From the NCBI GenBank assembly GCA_961205875.1, contig OY540815.1:15251638-15315637 (forward strand): 64,000 nucleotides of DNA. Direction: 5' to 3'. Both the position numbers and the translations under genes were made by a program. Each line of letters begins with the position of its first letter. Positions within the stretch are counted from its first letter, which is position 1. Of the stretch, positions 10,801 through 22,663 are shown piece by piece. Source of the stretch: Sialis fuliginosa (taxonomy: Eukaryota > Arthropoda > Insecta > Megaloptera > Sialidae). Under the pieces are notes generated by a model. It was not told the origin of the DNA and made no database searches. It saw nothing but the letters and a program-made list of their open reading frames with translations.

Positions 10801-13100
10801 GTTACACTTTCAACAATCAATTAATATACGTTATATCAAATAAACCTTCACATTTATCTCAGGTTTTGACACAGTTTAAAGGATAAATCTAGATTAGGGT
10901 TTATATAAACGCTTTTAAATATCGCGAAAAGGATTTCCAAAGGTAACAATAAGAACAATAATTTATAACCTTTGTATAGAAAACGGTGCTATTGTACATT
11001 CATACATTTGCATATAAATTTTCGTATTTCAGTTATTCAATTTGTCATTTTTTTTTTTACAAAAGTACCCATATATTAATTTGTGTCTATTGTGATGATC
11101 ATGGAGGTGTACTTAGACTTTTAAATATAAGCTGTATCTTTAGATGTAATCAAAAATTAAATTTGAAGAATAGTGAAAATATAAAATGATGAAACGCAGA
11201 ATCAGGAGACAAAAAAAGAATATCAAGCCCATTATCCTTTTGTAGTAAGTATGTTAAAGACTAAAGATCATACAGTGTTGCATTAAATAATCAATAAATG
11301 GTATTTTCGCTATAAAATTTATTAGACGAGTCAAATTAGATAGATTTTTGATCTGAAATAAAAAAGAAAATCGGTCAAGACATACACGGGTGTATGCCAT
11401 AAGGTATTATCGAAGTATGTACTACGTGGATGGTTTGGAGCTACTTACAGGTGCATTTTTGAGTTAGAAAACAAATATAAAAATAGTGTCATATTCTACT
11501 AGTTGAGATCTACATTTCGACACCCCACATGCCTAGATATGAAAATAAAAATAAAAAATTCTATGACATCCTTCCCTATTATTCAAAAATTTAAAATGAA
11601 ATTGTTGACTTTAGTATTTGTCGTTGGTAGTCCCAAAAATACAAAATTGTCTACAAAAAAGTACACTGGTCATATCCATTGATGAAACTATTAAAACTAA
11701 AAAGACACGAATTGCACACAAAAGCCCAGACACATCTAGTAAACACATTATTTTCAATCATATTCATTTAAAAATAATTCTCATGAGATGAAAACCCATT
11801 ATTGAATTATAAAAAAATGGATATAAAAGTGAAATGAAATTATCTATACACATATTTTTCGACGCAAACTTGTCAACAGCGTGAAAGCAGTGCTGCGATG
11901 TTTTACGTAGGGAGGGGTTGAGGAGAAAAATGAGGAAAGTGGTAGAGGAAGGGAATGGAAGCGAGTACTGAAATTTCCAGCGAAAATGTGTTTTGCTTGA
12001 TGTTTCAGCTTTTCATAAATAATTAAAATTTAGATAATGTAATGACATTACGCCAGTGGGTCAGATAACGCGTATTGCTACAATAATAATTAATATCTGT
12101 GAATATATGCGTCCTATATAAATGGTACAAATATATATGACTATATATGTACGTATGTTGTATAAGTTAATTAGTTTTTTTTGTCAATATTAAGATTGAG
12201 TCTAGTATTTTTTATGAAACGGGAAAAAAATTTTGTAATGAATACAAAAGAAATACATATAATTTCGGAAAGTACATTATTTTATGATTATATGAATTAA
12301 ATATATTTTAAATCATTCACAGCGTGTCTTGTTTATAACTTATACAATAGTTTTAGTAGTGTTATTTTTAATTTTTTTTTATTAAATATTGAATTTATTC
12401 ATATTTTGTTTGATTCTTGTAATTTTAAAAATAACACGACTATTTTTGGAAATTTTAGTAGTTAATTGAATTAAAATGTCGAATCGAAAAATATAATGGA
12501 TATTAATTATTTGAATTATACAAAATATACTACATTCATTAATTATAAATGATATTTGACGTAAGAAAAACTGAAATATTTCAAATTAAATGGCAAAATA
12601 ATCAATCGTAATTACAGAATTTTGTTTCACAACAAACAAAGAATATGTGGTCACATTTCATTTTATTATAAATGACTGATATTTTTCCAATAAAAAAAAA
12701 TTCAGATAAAAACAACCCTAGCCATATTTATACAATTTACATTTTTATGCGGCACTAAATAAGATTTATGGGGATTAATATGTTCTTGAAGTATGATCAT
12801 AATTTAAAGTATACGTGTATTTTAAAATGATATTTTTATTCAATTTTCTAAATTAAATTTCGATCGTACCATACCTTTCTTTTATGTATTTGGTTGTTAA
12901 ACTGTCCAAAATAAAATAATTGAACATAAATTCAGGTTTTAGGTTTTCTACCATTTAAAACATGTGTTTATAATTTTAATACGATTGAACACTTACCTAA
13001 TATTAAATTAACGTTAATCCCATAGGGGAAAAACCATCATGAAAACAATGTTAAACAATCAAAACATAAAAACAAAAAACATTCAAGATACAAAATATAA
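7830..13100. other. Long AT-rich gene-free stretch
   Basis: No gene is supported. Small repeat traces include a cagacagacacacagacag run near 9768-9790 followed by 'atagggtggaccaactgttg', and a CCAACCTTTT-type hAT end near 10146-10165 (aaggttggaaacctctgctg). A 'cttaacctaaccttaccc' patch at 9004-9022 is too short to be telomeric. The rest is A/T runs and short chance frames. Confidence 0.5.
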
Positions 13101-13271
13101 AAAATGTTTCACAAATCAATCATAAGTAAACACGTAGTATTACTTGAAAGTGATATATTCGTGGATGGGGACGTGAATAGCGATATCTCAACAACAGAAC
13201 CGATCACGTCAAAAAGACAAGCGTGACGAACAGACAACTTCAAATCAAAAAGAGATAGAAAAACACGTACA

Positions 13272-13664
13272 ATGCGTCGTGAAACACGTGACATCGCCAC
13301 AAACGTCGACATGGCCCCGTTGGGGAACAGCTTGAGTCGAAATGGCAGCAGAAGAAAGCTCCGTAGAGCTCTGAGCGACACGCAATGTCCAGAACTGGTG
13401 AGTTCCAGCGAGGAGTTGCTTCTCAAGAGCGTCCACGAGAACCTGTGCCATGCACCTGACTTAACAACGGACGTAGATGACATGCTATTGTCCGCGCACG
13501 TTCACGCTACGCCTATTGAGGACCCCTGGTACGACTCGGACACTAGATCTTCTGCAATGTGTAATTGTACTATCAGAGGGGCTTACGGCAGTGAAAGGAG
13601 TTTGGATAGAAGACATATGAGACGTGTACAACAGCCCCCATTTCATTCCGGACGTGATTTTAAG
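13272..13664 (+). CDS. First coding exon of an unrecognised protein
   Basis: The exon encodes 131 residues from MRRETRDIATNV to HSGRDFK and ends at a good donor, TTTTAAG|GTTTGT, in phase 0. An in-frame stop lies at 13224-13226 and the ATG at 13272 is the first one after it, which supports this start. Base composition and codon use are clearly richer in G+C than the flanks. The protein is hydrophilic with no signal peptide or membrane segment. It has a basic/serine patch (SRNGSRRKLRRALSD, residues about 22-36; the RxxS pattern suits a basophilic kinase), an acidic stretch (TTDVDDML) and a CNC pair near residue 97. I do not recognise the family. The minus-strand frames over the same bases are shadows. 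Confidence 0.8.
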
Positions 13665-14040
13665 GTTTGTTTTATTTATGATACTTTAAATATTCATTTT
13701 AACGGGTTACATCTAATGTATTAATTAATTTTTGACATTTTTTTATTAGCTTAAATGATGTATAAACATATTAAAAATTATATTCAAATTGAATTATAAG
13801 CAAAAAAACTTTTTTTTAATTTTTAGAGCTCACTTTCCAAAGAAACTAGATGGCGAAAGTAGTGAAAAATGAGTGATAATGAGTATATAGTATTGTAAAT
13901 GGGCACCGTAATTCGGTTTCAAGCTAAAACAGAAGTAATATAAGCAACCGAAAACCGTCAAACCAGCATAGTATAGAAAAAAGTCGGAACTAACGTCGAC
14001 GTTTGCATGTAGTAACACAGTTTTCAAATTTTAAACTCAT

Positions 14041-14400
14041 TTTTATCGAAACCACGTTTTAAAAAAATGCCGAAAACTTATCTTGGTCATTTTCCATCCA
14101 ATGAACTTGAAAATTTAACTGTAACTTCTTAGATAGTTTCTACATCGAAGTACAGACGATTTCTACAATTGGTTAACAATTACGGTTTTTATAAACAATT
14201 TAAGGTCGTTTTTTTCGCTAAAAACCCAATTTTTTGTTGAAAGTGATACACAATTTGCAAAAATCAATGGGAAAACTCATATAAATAACGATAATTTTTT
14301 TTTTGTTCTGGATGTTGATCCATGGAAGTTCTGCTTTCCGCAGTGGAGTACATAATAAAAAAGATACGCTCACAAAGGAAGGGTTAGGTACCCGGATTTT
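14041..14400 (+). repeat. Partial relative of the 37.3-37.9 kb foldback element
   Basis: It shares, in the opposite orientation to the element at 37345-37947, the blocks 'aatttaaggtcgttttttt', 'attttttgttgaaagtgat', 'ttgatccatggaagttctg' and a 'ttccgcagtggagtac' motif. The mate arm is not evident, so this is a one-sided or internally deleted copy lying in intron 1. Confidence 0.65.
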
Positions 14401-15739
14401 TTAAATTTGTTATACTTATATCACGTGAAGATCTTCACTGTACTTTAACTTGGCGCAGCAGTAGCGCGCACTATTCAGCCATTCTCGAGAAAATCAAATT
14501 CAATTTTTTTTCATAATATACCGTAACGTTAAAATAAACGGTTATGAATTTTTATTTCGAAAAATAAGTTGCTTACAAAAAAAAATTTCAAACAAAAGTT
14601 TGGAGGGATAATGACATGATATTTTTTTATTTGTGAGTGTTTTAAATTTTATTAGATTATGTACTTTTGACTTCAACATATATTATTACTAATGTGTAGT
14701 ACCACTTGTATATATGTATGATGAAAATAATACCTACATAGCTTTGATAGTTTTAATTAATTGGTTATTTTTTAAATCAAAGTTATTCAATGGATCACAT
14801 TTTATTTACCCACCTGTAATTTTAATTGCAGTGTAAAATTTTAAAATTTCAAATATGCTCTTGATTATAAATTACCAATTATGATATTGACATTATTTAA
14901 CAGATAAAACAATCACACAATTGCAATAAATTCAGCTACAGTAACGTGTTTTGAATTGAAACATATAATTATTGTATAGCTACCAAATAATGAATTACTC
15001 ACATTATTGGTTGGAATATGTTTTTATGTGTAATTTATTCAGTACTCGTTTTGTAATATGAAATATAAATGTACGGTGTATGTTTGTTTATTTACGGAAA
15101 TTAGGGTAGTATTGATGTAGGGATAGATTTTTGATTTGCCGAATTAGTAAGTATGAAATTGTTTAATACATAAATAGACAAAGCTGCGCAACAATGATTA
15201 TTGTACTACCTTTCTTAATAAAACGTAAATATACTGTAGGTATATAAGCTAGTACAGTAACAAAAAAATTAGTAGCTAAAACATTTTATAATTCAAACAG
15301 TTTTTTAATTTGATATTAATATATATATATAAAATATTGCCAAATAAACGCACAGCGCTTCATCGTGCTTATCGAAACATTTTAATAAATACCAATAAAC
15401 TACTTGTACCATTGGTTACCTTTTTATGTTTATACAATTTTATTGGAAAATAGCTAATTTTAATTTTTTCATAATTTCAAACAAAAATCACGCGTATTCA
15501 AACAATTGAAGCTAGAATTTTAGGAAACAAGATTATGTACAAGGAGATATATACATATACGAAAGAGTATATTTTACTACAAAAGTTGTAATGACCTTTC
15601 ATAGAAAAAAATGAAATCTTTAAAAAAAGCTTTTGTAAAATTTTCACGAAAGACGCGTTACTCTTGAGATATTTAAAAAAAATACAATTTCAAGATACCA
15701 CCCCATTTCCTCCACACGATTTTGATGTTATTTTTATGG

Positions 15740-15880
15740 AACCAGACCCAAACAAACAAAACTAAGGATTCATGAGACAGACACGGAAAAAAGTCTTTCT
15801 CTAGACCTGAAATGAGGTGATCAACTGGAAATATCTAAATAGGTATTTGAATACATTTTTTTACAACGTCGATTTTAAAC
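15740..15880 (+). repeat. Interspersed repeat A, decayed copy
   Basis: It keeps the block order of repeat A: 'ccagacccaaacaaacaaa', 'aaggattcatgagacagaca', 'ctagacctgaaatgaggtga' and 'tcaactggaaat'. It is more diverged than the copies at 7160 and 23290. Confidence 0.45.
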
Positions 15881-15998
15881 AGTTCAAATATTTTTAAATG
15901 TAGGGGATCAAAGCTTGTGTATAGATAATAAAAATTGCAAAATGAGAAACTTATAAGCTATAGGACTTATATCAGTTGTAGTGTAGTACAGGTTTCAT

Positions 15999-16174
15999 TC
16001 AATCGGAATCGCTACTATCAGTGCTTTCAGCTGCAACGGTAATGTCATCCAAGAAGCTTGCTGGCGAAGGGAGAGTCGTAAAATGCTTTCCGTAACCTAG
16101 GTACCACAAAACAGTAAAGACGTGAGCACAAAAACCCTCTGTATGGAGACCATTCTTGCACTGGTAGCAATAAC
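15999..16174 (-). pseudogene. C-terminal exon relic of a SWIM-zinc-finger-like protein
   Basis: The minus strand encodes YCYQCKNGLHTEGFCAH, then VFTVLWYLGYGKHF, then an acidic tail ending STDSSDSD and a stop at 15999-16001. A cysteine pair, then CAH, then 'VxWYLGYxxH' is the C-terminal SWIM-type zinc-binding signature I know from multicopy, transposon-associated arthropod proteins. The frame is uninterrupted for about 58 codons. A credible acceptor, gattgcag|GTTATTGC, sits at its 5' edge, so it looks like an intact last exon. No upstream exon was found toward higher coordinates before host exon 2. It is either an inserted fragment of a repeated element or the 3' exon of a nested minus-strand gene. 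Nucleic-acid binding is only an inference from the finger. Confidence 0.55.
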
Positions 16175-17048
16175 CTGCAATCTTATTCACATCATTATTA
16201 TTTCTATCTAATAGTATATAAAAATATATATCTGTTCAGCTTTTCAGCGGCGTGCTACAAAAAAGTGTCCATTAACATTTTTATCAGTAATTCATAGCCT
16301 ATATTTCATTTGTGTACAACATTAAAAAATATATAGATAACAATTAAATCCATTTGAAATAATTAAAAATCTTAAATAATTAATCTTACTGATCAAATAA
16401 TTTTCGAATAGAAAAACTAATTAATTACTGTTTATACGAATACTGTATAAAAACGATAATTGCCCGAATATTTGCATAGATACAGAACAAATAAATTATT
16501 GGGACAAAAAACACTCCACTTCATGTGTACCAATCTCAGATAACTCGATTTAGAATTTAAATGTGAGTTAATGGAAAAATCTAAATGAATGTAAAACTTT
16601 TTTCCATTTTTTATATGTTGTATAAAGTTGATGATTTTTCGTGTCTTACTTGAAGTTTTATTTTCATTTTGGGTGTCATTTTATGTGTTTTGTAACTAAT
16701 TACTTTTTTAATTAAGGCTTTATGGCGGTGGACATTTTGATCTTTTAGGTATTCTAATTATAAAGTAAAAACATACATTTACGAACTTGGACTCAAAGGT
16801 ATAAAAAAGTTTTGGTTCAATTTAATTGAATGAAACATATATTTTTATAAAAAGTGTATTGTCCTGAGTACCTATTTTGGAAAGTGCTTTTTTTAGTATC
16901 TAGAAAAGACAATATGTGCGGAATCCTTTAAAAAGATTTCAAAAATTTGATATAAATAATAGAATAATGAGTCGTTATACATTACATAATATTCTTGTTT
17001 AAAATATCTCAAGTCTAGCATATTGATAGTTATTTTACTCACTTTCAG

Positions 17049-17429
17049 CGCCACACCTACAGCTGCGAACAAAACTGGCGAATCTTACAAAAGATTGAGA
17101 AGAAAGCACTGATGTCAATGCAAAAACAACAACAGCACAGATCTGAAACTAGCGGCAGTAGAGGAAATCTACAATACCTTACATCGGGCGAGGAACATAT
17201 TCTAGATGACACCTGCGTCTTTCCCGGCACATCTAAGAGATTAGGTAGCATCAGGCACATTAAACAAGAATATCAATCGCCTGCGGGTACGACGTACAGA
17301 CGGGCAGGGACAATTGTGGGCGAGGCGGATCTCTTGGAGGATGAAATAGCGTTTGATATATCCGGCGGCCAGTTTGCTGAATGCCAGTGCGCCTTCCCGT
17401 ATGAGTCCGATAGCTTTCGCTCGCTACAG
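17049..17429 (+). CDS. Second coding exon of the same unrecognised protein
   Basis: The exon encodes 127 residues from RHTYSCEQNWRILQKIEKK to YESDSFRSLQ. It runs from an acceptor (actttcag) to a donor, CTACAG|GTCAGT, and is phase 0 at both ends, so it joins exon 1 without a shift to give 258 residues so far. It holds a short charged helix-like segment (WRILQKIEKKALMSMQ), a glutamine/histidine run (KQQQH), serine/glycine-rich linkers, an acidic stretch (EADLLEDE) and a CQC pair near its end. No catalytic motif or membrane segment is visible; the sequence looks like a disordered N-terminal region of a larger cytoplasmic protein. The frame runs into a stop 15 bases past the donor, so a third exon must exist. 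It is not found with confidence in this window. Confidence 0.8.
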
Positions 17430-17783
17430 GTCAGTGCATTTTAACAGTAATTTCATCAGGTGTCTATCTAGTGTGCTTTTGATGAGACCACTTCAGACAG
17501 ACTTTTCTGTTTGTATTATTTAGATTACAAAGAGTATTTTAAAGGTCAAGTTTACAAGGTTTATACATTTTACATATTATCTACTATCTTAATTGTTCAT
17601 TTACAATATGTGGCGTATAGAATCAAAACTTATCATATCCATGTTTGACAAAAATTGAGATTTTTTTTTACTGATTTTATTGTATAAAATAGCAGATTGG
17701 ACACCTTTTGAAAATTTAGACTGAAAATCAAATTTTGCAGAAAAATTACTTCATGGTTGCTAAGGAATAAAACCAGTTGTCTA

Positions 17784-18308
17784 TAGTCTGTTTCATTTAA
17801 GATTGCTGTGGTGGGCGGGGATTAGACGGTACGATTCACATAGGCACTATTATCGCACTAGGCTAGCCCACAGAATAAAGATAGTAAAGAGCAATACTTC
17901 ACATTAAAAAACTAGCAATCGTTTTTACATATTCTATGGGTATTGGGTATATCATCTCAAGGTTAGTAAATACACAGGTTGCCTCAACAGCTTTTGACCA
18001 ATCAGCTTGGGCACCCCAGATGACGTATTACCCTCTCTCGCACTGAGCTACTGAGACTACCTTGTCTTTACATACTTTGATATCATCTGACGTTTAGAGC
18101 TAATAATATAGATAATATAATACATATCTTTAGAATAACTAATTTGACAATTTTAATTTAATTGCATTTGTTTCCAAGGCAACTTGATGTTGTTGGGTCA
18201 GTGAAAATTGTGTTATTGTGAATCTGCCTGGCGTTTTGCCCAATCAGAAGCGCGTATTATAATATTTCCTATGTTAGCTACTGCTGCAATCATAAATGAA
18301 ACAGACTA
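17784..18308. mobile_element. TA-flanked MITE, 525 bp
   Basis: The ends read TAGTCTGTTTCATTTAAGAT and, reverse-complemented, TAGTCTGTTTCATTTATGAT (19 of 20 match), with TA on both outer sides. Inside are two CAATCAG-containing blocks in moderately GC-rich sequence. No transposase frame is present. The type is probably Tc1/mariner-related by target site. It lies in the intron after exon 2. Confidence 0.8.
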
Positions 18309-18600
18309 TAAGTGTTCATTATCAAAAGTTGTCCAACTATATTAATGAACCATTTATTTTCAAAAATTATAAGTAATTATTTTTGATCTTTTGTAAAACA
18401 ATTTCAGTTGATATAAGTATTATGTTTTGCTATAAATATGTCAAACTTTTCCATTCAAATATTAAAAGAAATTCATAAATATCTCAAAATGGTTTAGAGT
18501 TGACATGGCAATGTTTTTATATACCTCATATATTCTATATTTTTCGATTGTATATAGACTTTCGCAGTTATAATTCAATTTGACATTTAATTTCAAGTAA

Positions 18601-18731
18601 TGTTTAGACAAAAGATACAACAGTAACACGGTGGTTTTTTTGTTGGCAAAATAGCAACAAAACTTATAAATATTTAAATACGAATTGTTTTAAAAACATC
18701 GTGTTGCTGTTTTGTCTTTTTGGTGTTAACA
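18601..18731. repeat. GTGTTTAGAC-ended MITE (family C), copy 1
   Basis: The arms are inverted: 'acaacagtaacacggtg' on the left and 'catcgtgttgctgttttgtc' on the right, with the shared centre 'aatacgaattgttttaaaa'. This copy is worn at its outer ends. Copies 2 and 3 are at 25564-25704 and 28941-29801. Confidence 0.65.
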
Positions 18732-19162
18732 TGACATAAGAAGATTACGAGATGTTGGTTGGAAAACCATAAATAATTAGAATTAAAAGTAGAACACGGG
18801 ATAAAACAACCAAAAGTTATAGTAGATATGTATGTATCTACTATAACAAATGCTTATTTATTAAAGACAGTCATGCAAAATGTAAAATCATCAGAAACTG
18901 TTACATATATATTTAATCTAATTGGATTATACGAGTATTATGAAATAATATAATCTTTTGATGTACAACGCGGTTACATTATTGATGCGGGTGTGCAACT
19001 TGCAACCTATCTAAAATTTGCTACTCTTGCAGGTTGATAATAGTACATAAATGACATTTTTTCTTCACACATTATCCAGATTTACAACTGGTATGGTATA
19101 ATTAAATTACGGCGTGTTTAAAAATATATACATATATATTGTCTAAATTCCAAAATTTATAG

Positions 19163-19352
19163 AAGATAAAAGTAACTACATGCTTTCGATTCATCGAATA
19201 ACAATTAAATACAAACTCAGAAATATACCTTTTAGAAGGAATAATATTTGAGAAAGATGTCTTGATCCTAACAATATTAATAATTTTATTTATTGTATTT
19301 TTTAACCTGAAGATGATTCGATGAATCGAAAGCTTTCATTCACTTTTATCTT
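19163..19352 (+). ncRNA. Hammerhead-like three-way junction, weakest of three loci
   Basis: An inverted repeat AAGATAAAAGT / ACTTTTATCTT closes the locus (19163-19173 and 19342-19352). Near the right side are CTGAAGA (19307-19313), one extra base, the hairpin GATTC-GAT-GAATC, GAAA (19328-19331), then ATTC directly before the closing arm. CTGANGA - stem - GAAA - NUH is hammerhead-ribozyme order. A second inverted copy of GCTTTCGATTCATCGAAT at 19182-19199 competes for pairing. There is an extra base between CTGAAGA and the stem, and the cleavage triplet would be the weak UUC, so activity is doubtful. Confidence 0.25.
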
Positions 19353-19404
19353 AATATATTATAAAAATCGTTGGTGCGTATGTATAAAAAAAATATTTTT
19401 ACGA

Positions 19405-19598
19405 AAAATGGACCCGGTAGGTGGTGCTGGAGTCGAGATATTTTTGAAAATGTGCATATATGGTTTGAATTTGAAACAAATTATTTTTGGGCAGAACAAC
19501 GTTTGCTGGGTTAGCTAAAAAAACAATTACAACCTTCTATAATTTTGATAGGGAGTGAAATATTAACTCCCGTGCGAAGCCGGGACAGGTTCGCTAGT
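19405..19598 (-). repeat. Interspersed repeat D (GCTTCGCACGG), copy 1
   Basis: On the minus strand it starts with ACTAGCGAACCTGTCCCGGC, followed by TTCGCACGGG. It continues through 'ttgttctgcccaaaaataat' and ends near 'cacctaccgggtccattttt'. The reverse translation shares IIFGQNNVCWVS with copy 2 at 53457-53643. Repeats with this beginning are widespread in insects. I do not assign a class. Confidence 0.8.
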
Positions 19599-19935
19599 CT
19601 TCAATACATTTTTACATTTAGACAATTTTGTTATAATTTATTATATTTAACGTCACTACTATTATATTTTTATTCATATTATCTATATGGTTTTCTATGA
19701 TACTAAAAATTTGTTACACTATTAACCGCACATAACAGTGTAACAAATTATGGACAGGCTGCAAATATGACTCCCGCATCTGTGACAAAATCTATTTTAC
19801 ATATTGTTACATTTTTTTTGTTAAATCTCATTAGTTATTAATCTTTTAATTATACACAAACTGATATAAAATAAAATAAAAAATTTTGTAACGGCATTTC
19901 AATTATCACAAAAAGATTATTAAAAACGGCACTTG

Positions 19936-20535
19936 TCTATTATATCCCCGGCGGTTTGAAAAAACTAAAATCACTAGAAACATAAAATAACGAGTTCAAA
20001 AAATAGGCAAGTGTTGTGTAGGTGTTGTTGATTAGCGCCAATGTGAGTTAAGCCTGTACTATTAGTTTAAATATTCATATTTATATCTAGGTAGATATTA
20101 CATTTTTCATTATTTTTGGATGATAACTTATAACTGTCCTTTGTTAAGACAATCTATTGGGGCGAAATCGAGTTGATTACTTTTGGGTTTTTAGTTTTCG
20201 TTAGGTTAAAAACATGAATTCAATCACCGCCGCAACAAACTGTTTTTAAATAATTCTATCAAATAAAATAAACTATTTTCTGAATAACTTTATATGTAAT
20301 TATTGACAATTCTAACAGCGACCACCCATATTCTCCGTATCAACCAAAAGTACAATAAAGATTATAGATATTACATTATAAAATACATTAATATGATTTA
20401 TGTATATTATAAAAACACAAAACAAATAAATCTTCGCCTTTCCATACTATTTAAAAATATTGAAATTAATAGTACACACTTTACTCACATTGGCGCTACA
20501 CGACACTTTTCTCAAACTGCCGGGGATATAATAGA
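19936..20535. mobile_element. Foldback element, 600 bp
   Basis: The left end TCTATTATATCCCCGGCGG is mirrored at the right end by the complement of TCTATTATATCCCCGGCAG. A second inverted block, 'tagcgccaatgtgagt', followed by 'gtactatta', is also present in both arms. The arms are about 130 bp with indels. No coding frame of note lies in the spacer. Confidence 0.75.
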
Positions 20536-20689
20536 ACTGTTACACTAAATTACTAGTCATCAAATAAAAATCAAAAATTAAATTTATTTGTTTTGTTAAC
20601 CGAACTTCTCATATACCATATAAAAAGTAAACAAACCCGATCCATTTACGTCGGTTTAAATCTAACACAACCTGCTCTCACCTGTAGCG

Positions 20690-20890
20690 ATCTGTTTTTG
20701 TAATAAACACAGCAGCGAGTTGAACGATAGTGAAAGTAATTGATAATGTAAACCAATCTGAGCAGCACTGAGGCGTCTGCATCGCGGTGATCAATGGCGT
20801 GTCAGCGCACTGCTTTTCGTATGACCTACACACATCGGCCGGGATATCGATTCAATAGCGTCGAACTGTATACAGTGGTAGAATATACTT
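20690..20890. promoter_or_regulatory. GC-enriched island of unknown role
   Basis: A 200-bp stretch less AT-rich than its flanks, containing 'gagcagcactgaggcgtctg' and a short plus-strand frame from 20794 (MACQRTAFRMTYTHRPG). There is no convincing donor after the frame. It could be an alternative first exon or enhancer of the gene upstream, or an old repeat; the sequence does not decide. Confidence 0.2.
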
Positions 20891-20959
20891 CTTATTTACT
20901 TATTTTAATCGAGTATAATCTTCAGGTACATATTGACAAACTTAGTTTTTGGATCATGG

Positions 20960-21076
20960 CTTCTGAGTCTAAGCCGCATCGTGCACTTTTAAAAGAGCCC
21001 TGAAGATGTCCATTGCAATGTGTGATGAAACGTTAATCGATAACACGACCAAATCGTCACGGCTTAGATCCAGAAG
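20960..21076 (+). ncRNA. Hammerhead-like three-way junction locus
   Basis: Closing inverted repeats CTTCTGAGTCTAAGCCG (20960-20976) and CGGCTTAGATCCAGAAG (21060-21076) pair at 15 of 17 positions. Inside, in order, are CTGAAGA, an imperfect hairpin around CATTGCAATG, GAAACG, and CGTC immediately before the right closing arm. ACG/CGT could form a short stem III. This is the hammerhead order CTGANGA - stem II - GAAA - stem III - GUC - stem I. As at 22664, stem II is offset from CTGANGA by extra bases. Catalysis is not established. Confidence 0.35.
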
Positions 21077-21239
21077 ACAAGATTCATATAAAGATCACCG
21101 CGGAAGCCTCAAAACTTGTAAAACTTAGTTTTTCTTAGGTAAATATTTCTTAATAAATTTTACCTGAGGAAGTGGAAGAGCTAACAATTAAGAATTTACT
21201 GCAGATAGAAAATTAATAAATGAAATCTTACAATCATTT

Positions 21240-21755
21240 TTTAGGGTTCCGTAGAAAATAGGAACCCTTATAGTTTCGCTCTGTCCATCCATCCGTCTAT
21301 ATAAATTTTATACCGATTATTAAGATGAAATTAAGTACACAGACGTGGATTGATAACCCAAAAACAGAAATTATAAGATTTTTGAAAAAAATCTTTTTTT
21401 GGACGCCCTTTTAGACTGAAAAGTATATTTAAAAAAATCACTTAATCCATTAAGTGGGGTATCTTTAGATAGATCTTCTGAAAAACAACAAAAAATTGTA
21501 TATGGCCATTTGATTTTAACCCTTCAATTTGATTTCCAATGTGGTTATCAGAGCGCCCCTCCCCTTCTAATTTCTATCGATGCAAAAAATTTAAAAAAAT
21601 ATCCAGAGTAGCTTTTAATTAGTACTTTCAATGAAAACTATAACGAACACTGTAGCAAGAATAGTTTATGAAACATTTTGAAATAACTCTTTTTTATAAT
21701 CGTAATGACTACGGAACCCTATCATGTGCGTGCCCGACACGCACTTAGTGGTTTT
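21240..21755 (-). repeat. Interspersed repeat B (GGGTTCCGTAG), long copy
   Basis: The two ends carry AGGGTTCCGTAG in inverted orientation. On the minus strand the outer end reads CTAAGTGCGTGTCGGGCACG, a well-known insect repeat start of the form 'GGCCAAGTGCG...'. A related shorter copy lies on the plus strand at 24300-24660, so the pair is inverted 2.5 kb apart. No protein is encoded. Confidence 0.8.
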
Positions 21756-22663
21756 ATTTTTTTATTAATGCACAATACGTGAATTAGAGTAATAAAATTT
21801 TTAAATTTCCAGAAACTAAATCTAATACATTTCTTAAATTCTTTCAAAAATGCAGTTTTCGGAGCCACATCTGGTGCGTGAAGTTGCATGGAGGAACTTT
21901 TTTTTGCTGGAGCCGTAATTTGTGTTTTTATAAGAATTTGGTGTGAGTCAACGTTTAATCTCAAAACAATTAAAACTAATTCATTTAGAAGATTACCGCG
22001 GAAACTATAGCTTGTGGAATTTTAGATAACCACTTTGGAGGTGGATCTGGAGCCAACTGAAAATGACGTGAAATTTTAAAATTTCCTCTTATTTCCTCAT
22101 ACACATGCTGCCCTTGTCAGTACCTCTCGCTCATGTTTGCCAGTATCAAATGTATTCATTAATATTTCCCTCTTTTGTTTTACTTTCACAATGTCCGAAG
22201 TCAATTTTACAAATTGTTTTAAAAGTGGCAGTTTTGTAGTGAGCTATTTATTTCCAATTTTGTAAATTGGGTGATATGTGAGCTATAACGTTTGTACATT
22301 TAGGAAAAGGGTAGATGGAATTTTTTAAAGTGTAAAGTCTGTTCTGAAATGATTCGAAATAATACATTTTAAAATTAGATACAAATTGAATTTATTTTTT
22401 AAATTTAATTTGTATGCTTTTTATTTTCTGATAGAAGGATACATCTTTTTTATGTTTCGTTACATATTATATTAGTTACATATTTTTGTTTTTCAATAAA
22501 ACCAAGGACAGCGATCATTGTTTATTTCTTTGATATAATATGAATCTTTGTATTAAAAAAAATGTATTTTTGTTGACCGAAATAATACTACTGGAAAAAC
22601 GGAGATACTGAGGTTTCTTAGTCACTTGAACTAAAAATATACATCTTACCCACAATAAACAAT

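Larger units (their letters stand above)
13665..17048 (+). other. Intron 1 of the two-exon gene
   Basis: This 3.4-kb intron has a GTTTGT donor and an acceptor reading tttactcactttcag. It contains repeat insertions described separately, including a partial foldback relative (14041-14400), a decayed repeat A copy (15740-15880) and a minus-strand SWIM-like relic (15999-16174). No other exon is seen inside it. Confidence 0.7.

Noticed and set aside
13090-13130. TATAAAAAA upstream of the first coding exon as a TATA box.
   Set aside because: Such strings are everywhere in this AT-rich window and no initiator at the right distance stands out.
13109-13483. 124-codon minus-strand frame opposite exon 1.
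   Set aside because: Antisense shadow of the real plus-strand exon.
20794-21003. 69-codon plus-strand frame MACQRTAFRMTYTHRPGYRF.
   Set aside because: It runs into the closing arm of the hammerhead-like locus, and no good donor follows its GC-rich part.
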